DNA of 64,000 nt from Lineus longissimus. Taxonomy: Eukaryota > Nemertea > Pilidiophora > Heteronemertea > Lineidae. The notes below the pieces were generated by a model. That model did not search any database, had not been told where the DNA came from, and worked only from the letters and a program-made list of their open reading frames with translations. The position numbers and the translations under genes were made by a program. The stretch lies in contig NC_088314.1 of NCBI RefSeq assembly GCF_910592395.1, positions 9,858,001 through 9,922,000 on the forward strand, read 5' to 3'. Within the stretch, counting starts at the first letter, position 1; each line of letters begins with the position of its first letter. Shown here one piece after another: positions 56,601 to 64,000 of the stretch.

Positions 56601-59600
56601 AGGTAATAACAAACTCTCACGGTAAATGGGGAGTGATCAACCTCAAGCCACCACACTCACTAAGAAGCCACTGTGGTGTAGTGGCTGTAGTTATTCGAGC
56701 AATTGATCTGTGCCGGCCACATTTACCGCCCGGGATAAAGTAAACAATAGGCCGAATCACTAGCCGTGCGAAATCCGCTTTTAAGCTTGAGTTATCGAAG
56801 GCTCTTTGTTGAATTGCTTGTCCCCCGCTGCAAGTTTGTTTTATTTCGTAATAAATGCACAAAAACACTTCAACAGAATGTTTAACAGCATAAAATCAAT
56901 GTAGATTGAAGAATCAAAATGTTAGGAAGGTGTTTATTGTTTAATATCTCCAAACTGAACATAAACTATACAAGGTGTGTAAAGTAATCGGAACAGCCAC
57001 CCTTCCCATGTCGCATCTCGTCACAACGTCACGTCCTTAACAGACTGACGCCAGCTCTACCCCAAACCCATGCAGTCAACAGATCCTGCTCTGACGACCA
57101 CGTCGGTCCACGGTCATACCTGGTACAGTGCAGACGTGTTCTCGTACAACGCTCATTTATTTCGTTTTTTCTCATTTTAGTCCAAAACTACTAAAAAGTC
57201 TTTACATCGACACAACGTTCTGTATCCTGAAGGCGCGCCATATCCCAAGCCGGGAGGAGAGTGCTGATGCGATTGTCACGCTGGTCGAGGGCTGGATCCA
57301 CCAGAGTGACCGACATGTTGTTAAACTGATTACAAAAGCGGCCTACAGCTATGAGCACCTGTATGAAGTCTTATACAAGAAGTTTGGAAAAAAGGTAGGT
57401 TTTTAGCTTACTGAAGTGAGCTCATGTCATCACGTCAATGACGGTGTCCATTCGTTTCGGTAATTAATTTTGCGATTTGCGGAAAAAATAGAAAAAAATA
57501 AAATTTTCACGGATTTTAATCATAGAGGATCACAAAATTTCCTTCGTTTTGCCAATGACAATTTTTGCACACCAGACGCACCCCCCTTGTATTCTTAAGA
57601 AGAGACAGCGAGGATGGAAAATCGAAATTGTGATGTCACTGCCCTGCACCGCCTAATTTTTTCTCGTCTTTTTCCCAGGTGCATGTGACTGACCAGCGCT
57701 ACAGACAGTACCAACTAATCCCAGGTTTAAGCGATTGTACAACCACAGATCCAACGGCACAGATACATGCCTGTGGATGGAAGGTGGGTTGGACCATTTG
57801 TTACCTCGTTTTGACTGCCTTCAACTGTGAAATCTCTGCAAGCATTTTATTTCGCGATTTTGGCGAATGCCCCATTAAATGTCAACTCTAATGCATTATG
57901 ATTTGGTTCAAGATCTTCTGAAATGTTGCAAATCGCTCTCATTTTAAATTTAAAAAATGCTACTTTTATCAAACCTACCTCAAATTGATCGTTGGATCAT
58001 GTCCTAAAAAACATTTTAATCCATTCAAAAATTCATTCCGACCACAACGTCTCCAGAAAATAATAACTTTGTGGAGGATATGAGCCCCAATATGTTTTAA
58101 TGTTATATGTAATTTTTCTGAACATCTTGAATCAAATGATAACCATTAAATTTTGGCAGCGAACGTGATATTCAGTCTATTGCCAAGTAAAAATAAGCGA
58201 ATTTGCCAAATCGATTTAAGCGTCTCAAAAAATTCACGGGACTAACAGTATTCTTTGAATTGAGGTGAAATATATTGCTGTATTAAGCAGTGCTGCAGAA
58301 AAGAGCTGCCATGACGAACACTATATTAAACCGTAAAATTTTCCTGATTTTTGTATAAGCACTTTCAAATGTGAAATGCGTACTTATATAGTGCCAAAAT
58401 ATCAAACTGTAATGTATTGACCATTATATTCTTTGGAAGCAAATCATATTTAGTCAACCCCCAATCGATAATAAGAAATTTCATGAAATTAGCTAACTTT
58501 TGCCCAAATTTCACAGCTTCCAGCGAGGCTTATCAAACTGAACTTGTACAGAAATATTGCTTTGTTCTTCAGCATGAAAAAGTTTCCAAAGGGCCGCTCG
58601 CGTGCGGTTATCGGCCACCAAATGGAGAGGAGCTGAAACTGATGGTCATTCAGCCGTCAACGATGTGGTTCACGCAGCACGTGGGAATGGCGGACATCGT
58701 CAAAGAGCTGGCGTCCAAATATCGTGTGTGCTACTGCTTTCACCCGTCTTACTCTGAGATACAAGAGTTTGTTGGGTTTTTCCGGCCGGAGCAGGTGTTC
58801 CCCAATGTCAGGCCTCTTGGGAACTCTCTGAAGGAGGTAAGAACTATTTCATTTTTCTTGCCAGATGACCTCTGATTTCAATGAGGATGAGGACAGTAAA
58901 TCCTTTTTACTAAGGGGCAACCCTGGGAATGAAAAGACTGTCCAACATTGTCCAATTACAAGTGCTGTTTGCAGTATTACTGTTATTGCTCTGTTGGACA
59001 GCAGAAATCAAACCACATGTGGTCATTCCTGTAAAGTTCTTGAGCTTAATGCCTTGAAGGTATCGTGAATCGCCTAATAGCAACAGAAAATTGAATTACT
59101 GACACAATCTTTTGCTCTCAACTGTTCACATATATTCCCACGAGTATGTTTCGATAAAATAACACCTGCTGAAAAAGATGTCCCCCTTAAATTTGTTCCA
59201 AGAAACTTCATAATAATTCAAAGCAGTACCAGCATCCATGTTAAAGTGTTACTGTACTGTACATGTAGCTTCCTGAAGACAGGTTATCAAAATATAATCG
59301 GCCGTCTCTCTTCAGATCCGGACCGTGTATCATCCTTTCTAATAAAGTGGTTTAACAAACCCATATTTATTCATGTTCTCAATGGGTTTGTACCCTACTT
59401 GTCTCTTGAACATGGTATCCGTGGAACCATGAAAGTACTTACAATGCTTAAATCGGCCAGGTGTGTATTTAGAGTCTTCCAATATCAGGAATGAAACACT
59501 TCTGTGCTCTTGTGGTCATAACACGTCATCAATTGTAAGGTTGTTTTATTTCTAAAATAAATTTGACCGATTATTCCAAGTAGAACCGCTTTGCTTATCC

Positions 59601-62600
59601 AGTTTTTTGGGTTTCAGGTTCAATTAACGTTAGACACGTTCCGAACCAGTGGTTGTGAGGAGGCGTCTGCTGGTGGTGATAATCAGCTCACCCCGGTCAA
59701 GAAGTCCCTCGGAAAGCTTAAGACATTAAAAAGGAAGAAAATACAATGTGAGTTCCAGATAATATTAGTGTTTTTTACTATCCCATTATTTCTATAAAGC
59801 TGTAGTATGAGTAAAATTTGCGAGTAGAATGAACCTTGGCACAAACGCTTTTTGTTTATAAGTACATGCACCTTTAACATGCTTAACCAAAGTTAGCATC
59901 TGGAATCAATTGTTGATTATGGTGATGCACATCAGAATACAGCATTTTTATTCATAATGCATCTGTGCTGTGCGCATATGTGACTTATTTGCTGAATTCT
60001 GTGAATAATGTTATGAATTTTAGACAGGCATTTTGTGTGACACAGAACAGGTTTACCAGACATCTGTACTCCATAAGTACAGATTAGACTATCTCTAATC
60101 CTTACTTGATATAAGATATAAAGTTGTTATCTATGGCTGTATCATACTCCCAAGTACAGTAGAACCTCTCTTAGCGGACACCTCTCTATCAAGGACAACC
60201 TCTCTATTAAGGACACTGGGTTTGGTCCTAAATTGGTTGTTTTCATTCAATTTGACCTCTCTAATCAGGACACCTCTCTATTAAGGACAGTACCTGTCAG
60301 TCCCGAGGGTGTCCTTAATAGAGAGGTTCAACTGTATACCGTCTGCTCCGTAGAGGAATTTCCTTATGAGTTGACCATAGGTACCACCATTTTGGCTACA
60401 ACTTGAAATCATAAAGCAATTAGAAATCTTTCCAAATGAATTGAATGCTCATTTAAAACCCTGGAGGCTGTTCTCTGGCAAACAAAGAACAGACTCCAGA
60501 CCTGGAAATTAGCATTCACTACGTTTTGAAAGAGTTCTAATTGCTTTATGATTTCGAGGTCTAGCCAAAATGGCGGTACCTGTGGTCAAACCTTAAGGAA
60601 ATTATGGTTGACCTACTCGGCCCTGTCACCAAAGCAATCAGTGCCCAGAGCAGTCAACAGGTTGATGGGTGACAGAGAAACAATAGAACCCCTGTCAAAC
60701 TTCCCATCTCCCAGTCCTGGTCCTTTACAGACATAGATGCAATGAGGCCATATAGTAACTTGCTGAGAAGGGAAGGGATGTCCGACCATCCGTCCCATAG
60801 CAACATTTCCTTACAGAGTTGTGGTTGACCTACTCGGCCGTGTCACCAAAGTTAAGCAACAACGAGAGTGGTTAAGGGTGACTGAGAAATATAACAATGG
60901 CAGGGGAAAAAGGTTTAAAGTGCACCAAGCGGTAACTTAGAAAAAAAAGGCAAATCTGAAGTGCTGGCAATATATTGCGTCCATGTAGTCAAATACTGAC
61001 AAGCTTATTGCTATGTATTTCAGGTTCACCTGGTGAGTCGGAGGGCCTCCTGTTTGACGATGATGAGGTCATTCCCAAGAAACGACGAAAACCATCAGAA
61101 AACCACAAGACAGAAACGGAAGCGAAAATGGAAAATGCTCAGGACGGCAACGAAAATAGTGATGCGGAGAGTTACCACACTAACTCATATAAAGGAAGCG
61201 ATAACGAGGAGGGGGATATTTTGGAGAGTGGGGACGAGGCTGGACCGCCAGATGCATCTGCGCCCCCTAGTGGGTCACTTCTGTCCTACATTAGTGACGA
61301 TGAGGGGTTAGAAAACGATGAATTGAGCAAAGACTTGTCGCAAAATTCTGTGAAATCTGCTGGATTTTCACAGAGTGCTGACATGTTTGATGATGACTTA
61401 GAAGCAGATCCATGTGATTTGTCGGAAAATAAGAATGCCGCAAAAACTGATATGTTGGTAGACATTTCTGCTGCTGATGTTGATGATGATTTGAATTGTG
61501 TTGGTAAAAGTAATGGTGCTGCGATGGATGAATTGAAAAATATTTTTGATTTGGGTGACAGTAATCCAGGAGGCTTATTTGATGAAGTCGAGGAGGTGAA
61601 TATGAGTGCAGAACTTGCTGATTCGGGTGACAGTATTAAAGATGATATGAAAGCTGACAGTATTGAGCTGACGGCGGGTTTACTGGACCAAACGGGTGAG
61701 GCAGTAACGAATGTGGTGGGTATTGCAAAGGATGCGGAGGAAAACGCAAAAGTTGGTGAGATAAGTGATGCGGAAGACTGTGACACTGAGTCGTTACGGA
61801 AACCTCCCTCAGAACGAAAAAGCGCCAGTCCTCAAAATACGCTTGAGGCAAGTGGCGATCATGGTGAGGTGATTGATACTGATGCCACGACCATTTGTAG
61901 TCAGCCGTTTTCACAAAGTGTCATCAGCGATGGGGATGTTGAAGAAATCGACAGGAGTGCCAGTAGCACCACTAGTGCCATGAATTTAAACCAAAGAACT
62001 GCACGAAAGTCAACGAATGGCTCCTGCCAGATTATCACACATATCTTGCAGTCTGGGTTTCAGCAGGTTATTAATCCACGCAATGTGCGATCCGGGCCGG
62101 AAATCATAGAAATCGTTGATCTCACTGCCGATGATTCTGATGAATCGGACTCAGAAATGGTCCCTGAGGAATTGAGTGACAGTTCCATTATGGAATACGG
62201 CGAATGTTCCGATGATTACGAAGGAGACGAGTCGGATGGCGATCCTTGCGTAGAATTAGATAGCGAGGATGATTATTCATACTTCCGACAAGCTCATGCG
62301 GAAATTCTCGATTCAGAGGATGATGAGAATTGTGTGGAGTTTGACGAGGATGACGACACAGGTGAGGTGATCATCGTTGGTGACACAGACGATAGCAGCG
62401 CTGTCGAAAACATAGACTTGATGGGTGAAGCGCGGCAGATTGCTAGAGTGCGGCCCATGCAAAGTCGGCAACATGCCTCTGTCGTGCAAGGAGGAGAGAG
62501 TTTATCAAGTTCGGATGTTGATATCATCCATGAGCAGCATGAGAGAGATAGTGATAGTGACTTTATGTTAGAGGAAGATACTCCCCACTTGGTCACTATA

Positions 62601-63266
62601 GACGATGGGGTCGGCCATTTTGAAGATAGCGTTGTGAATCTTGACGACAGTGTTGTGGATTTAGACAGTAGCGCTCTCGATATCGACAATGGTGTCAAAA
62701 ATGTAGAGAGTAGTATAGCAGTAGTAGATACTGGAAAAGCTGAGCACGATTGCAAAGTGACAGACAATGAACGTGATCAAGACGCCAGTGTTGTTGTCCC
62801 AGATGGAATTCTTGGTGCCGGGTCTCAGGATCTATTCTCGTCTGACCCTGGCGATCACCTGTTGCATTCAGATACAGAAGCAGCAGACAATGCAAAGATA
62901 CTTGTTGCTGATGAAGAACAAGAAAATGATGCAGATGGTCACGAGTCGTGTACGCATGCGGTTGAGGCCCAGTTGCACGACTCTGATAACGATTTGGGGA
63001 AAGAGGATGAGGACAAACTCCTAGATTCAGATAATGAGGAACATTCGGGGGAAGTTATAGCTGATGATGCTTTATTGAATCACGGTGTCCCAGAACAACC
63101 TGAAGAGACTAAAACTGATGAGGAACTCCTTGGCCCCACAAAGATACCGGCTGAATCGCCTGATGGTGACCCCTCCGAAGGCCTCGATGTGGATCATTTG
63201 CTGTTCTCTGATCCAGAGGACAGTAAAACAAATGACGCTGATCTTGATCCAAAACTTTTGGATTAG
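53621..63266 (+). CDS. DCLRE1C: Artemis-like nuclease (DCLRE1C/SNM1C), metallo-beta-lactamase/beta-CASP
   Basis: Eleven coding exons: 53621-53729, 54809-54860, 55179-55263, 55456-55515, 56078-56133, 56501-56602, 57181-57394, 57679-57783, 58573-58836, 59618-59747 and 61024-63266. They total 3420 bases, or 1139 residues. It starts [20 protein letters not shown], the usual Artemis N-terminus. Metal-binding HCHQDH is split by intron 1, with the Asp codon divided G|AT. Then come [19 protein letters not shown], the beta-CASP motifs [11 protein letters not shown] and IQPSTMWF, and [10 protein letters not shown]. Artemis opens DNA hairpins and trims ends in non-homologous end joining, with DNA-PKcs, in the nucleus. 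The catalytic part ends near residue 350. The tail (about 747 residues, one exon) is very acidic, has a basic KKRRKP signal near 412, and is far longer than in vertebrates (about 690 residues in total). The acceptor of exon 9 could instead be at 58552, adding 7 residues. AATAAA lies at 63269, very close to the stop. Confidence 0.93.
53777..53813. repeat. Small hairpin in Artemis intron 1
   Basis: ATTTCGCCAG faces CTGGCGAAAT with an approximately 16-base loop. Confidence 0.7.
54311..54775. repeat. Direct repeat flanking a foldback in Artemis intron 1
   Basis: CCCAAACAAAACA...GCCACTGTGACC...CATGACTGATCAGCACCCAAA at 54311-54450 recurs at 54648-54770. Between them, 54455-54592 is an inverted repeat (GCACTTGATTGGGAACAACG facing CGTCCCCAATCAATTGC). 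Confidence 0.65.
60155..60336. mobile_element. Family 3 MITE, best-preserved copy
   Basis: TACAGTAGAACCTCTC on the left and GAGAGGTTCAACTGTA on the right, TA on both sides, about 180 bases. The interior is built of CTCTCTATTAAGGACA blocks. It lies in the last Artemis intron. Confidence 0.85.
60370..60592. mobile_element. Family 1 palindromic MITE
   Basis: TTGACCATAGGTACCACCAT faces ATGGCGGTACCTGTGGTCAA; CATAAAGCAATTAGAA faces TTCTAATTGCTTTATG; the loop carries GTTCTCTGGCAAACAAAGAAC. Confidence 0.85.
60605..60885 (+). repeat. Two copies of a possible 5S rRNA-derived sequence
   Basis: TGGTTGACCTACTCGGCC followed by GTGTCACCAAAG occurs at 60605 and 60822. The second copy goes on with AAGTTAAGCAACAACGAG, GTGGTTAAGGGTGACTGAGA, which follows the order of the 5S rRNA internal promoter (GTTAAGCA ... 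GGTTA ... GGGTGAC). Both are too diverged to be working 5S genes. Confidence 0.4.
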
Positions 63267-63268
63267 TG

Positions 63269-63274
63269 AATAAA
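63269..63274 (+). terminator. AATAAA polyadenylation signal just after the Artemis stop
   Basis: A canonical AATAAA begins 3 bases after the TAG. If used, the 3' untranslated region would be only about 20 bases. A downstream signal could be used instead. Confidence 0.4.
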
Positions 63275-63603
63275 ATAGTCCTCCTCTACTGGTATTAAGG
63301 CTCGATTCCACGTGAGTGGTTTACCTTTCCCCTTTAACGGGCCTACTGGTCAGTGACAATTGCTGAGCAAATGACGTATATCCAAATAAATCCTAGGCCT
63401 GTGAAAACTGTGCGACACTGCTGTAGTGTAAACAGGCCTTTACGGGTAACTAGAGCAGAGTAGTAGTATTTTCTATGTCAGATCAGTCTATTACATAAAA
63501 CCCTGAAAAATACCTGGAAGTCAGAATGGTGTTACTGTGTTGAATGAGTCTGTTCCCTCATCACCCTGAAGATGGTGTTTGTGTTGCTTTAATGTTAGGG
63601 CCT

Positions 63604-63824
63604 CAAAGGGACAATATAGACAGCAGCTAGGCAGGCAAGATAAAGTTACACAAAGTCACCAATAGGGGTCTCTCACAGTACGTGGAAATGATTCACGATT
63701 GTCAGGGGAATATATTTAGTGCTGAGTCTGCATGACCAAGGCCCCTTACTGTGTATACTAGTCACTTGAAGATGGCCAAATTAGCCCCTCTCCTCCTGCC
63801 TATAATCCCCCTTTAAAATAGAGG
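63604..63824 (-). mobile_element. Family 2 MITE, complete copy in reverse
   Basis: AAAGGGACAATATAGACAGC at one end and GCCTATAATCCCCCTTT at the other. It is the complement of the nested element at 4311-4522. Confidence 0.75.
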
Positions 63825-64000
63825 GCTAATAAGCAGCTGGAGGGGTTGATTTTGGCCAAAAAAAGTGACATAGGTCAACGTCAGATGGCGCTGAAAATAA
63901 TAAAAACTTATGAACAATGATGAAATTAGAGTTTTGTTTTGCCCAAATGAATTGAAATGCAAAAATATTGGTGTCCCATAAAGCGTTTACACTTGTTCTA

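Larger units (their letters stand above)
63267..64000. other. 3' flank of Artemis, no gene seen
   Basis: Apart from the AATAAA and the family 2 MITE I see no gene here. Confidence 0.5.

Noticed and set aside
58417-58572. Upstream extension of Artemis exon 9
   Set aside because: The acceptor at 58516 would break the phase with exon 8. The pyrimidine-rich acceptor ending at 58572 (or that at 58551) keeps it and fits the family length.
61286-62767. Antisense frames of 157-166 codons opposite the Artemis tail
   Set aside because: Ser-rich mirror of Asp/Glu/Ser codons in the true exon.

Overview
This is a stretch of an animal nuclear genome. The genes are rich in introns with GT-AG junctions, the intergenic space is AT-rich, and it carries many small palindromic DNA transposons, tRNA-derived SINEs and tandem satellites. 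The gene families (KY-type Ig-like repeats joined to a threonine-dehydratase fold, zinc-finger MOV10-like helicases, Artemis) suggest a marine invertebrate, perhaps a lophotrochozoan. The sequence alone does not fix the phylum.

Layout. (1) 1-10496, plus strand: a very large exon of KY/Hillarin-type repeats that is open at the window edge. It is followed by five introns and six exons of a PLP-dependent serine/threonine dehydratase with a long repetitive tail. The phases fit a single fusion gene. (2) 10497-16664: a LINE relic, several MITEs and an approximately 190-bp inverted repeat. (3) 16665-28580, minus strand: MOV10-like helicase A, 17 coding exons, 1143 aa, with three N-terminal C2H2 fingers. 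(4) 28581-36101: an 18-bp satellite, then 39-bp and 56-bp tandem arrays. (5) 36102-49654, minus strand: MOV10-like helicase B, 16 coding exons, 981 aa, with one finger. It is a tandem paralogue of A with the same intron phases across the core. (6) 49655-53620: an approximately 1.6-kb foldback element and a tandem repeat in front of the next gene. (7) 53621-63266, plus strand: Artemis (DCLRE1C), 11 coding exons, 1139 aa, with a very long acidic tail that contains two SUMO-interacting-like motifs. (8) 63267-64000: 3' flank with a MITE.

I rebuilt the three complete gene models by hand from splice signals and protein similarity. Each summed coding length is a multiple of three (3432, 2946 and 3420 bases), which is a good internal check. 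MOV10 proteins are RNA helicases of silencing and virus/transposon restriction, and Artemis is the hairpin-opening nuclease of non-homologous end joining. Nothing shows that the four genes act together; they look like ordinary neighbours. The items most worth following up are the KY-dehydratase fusion, the zinc-finger MOV10 tandem pair, and the SUMO-motif-bearing Artemis tail.
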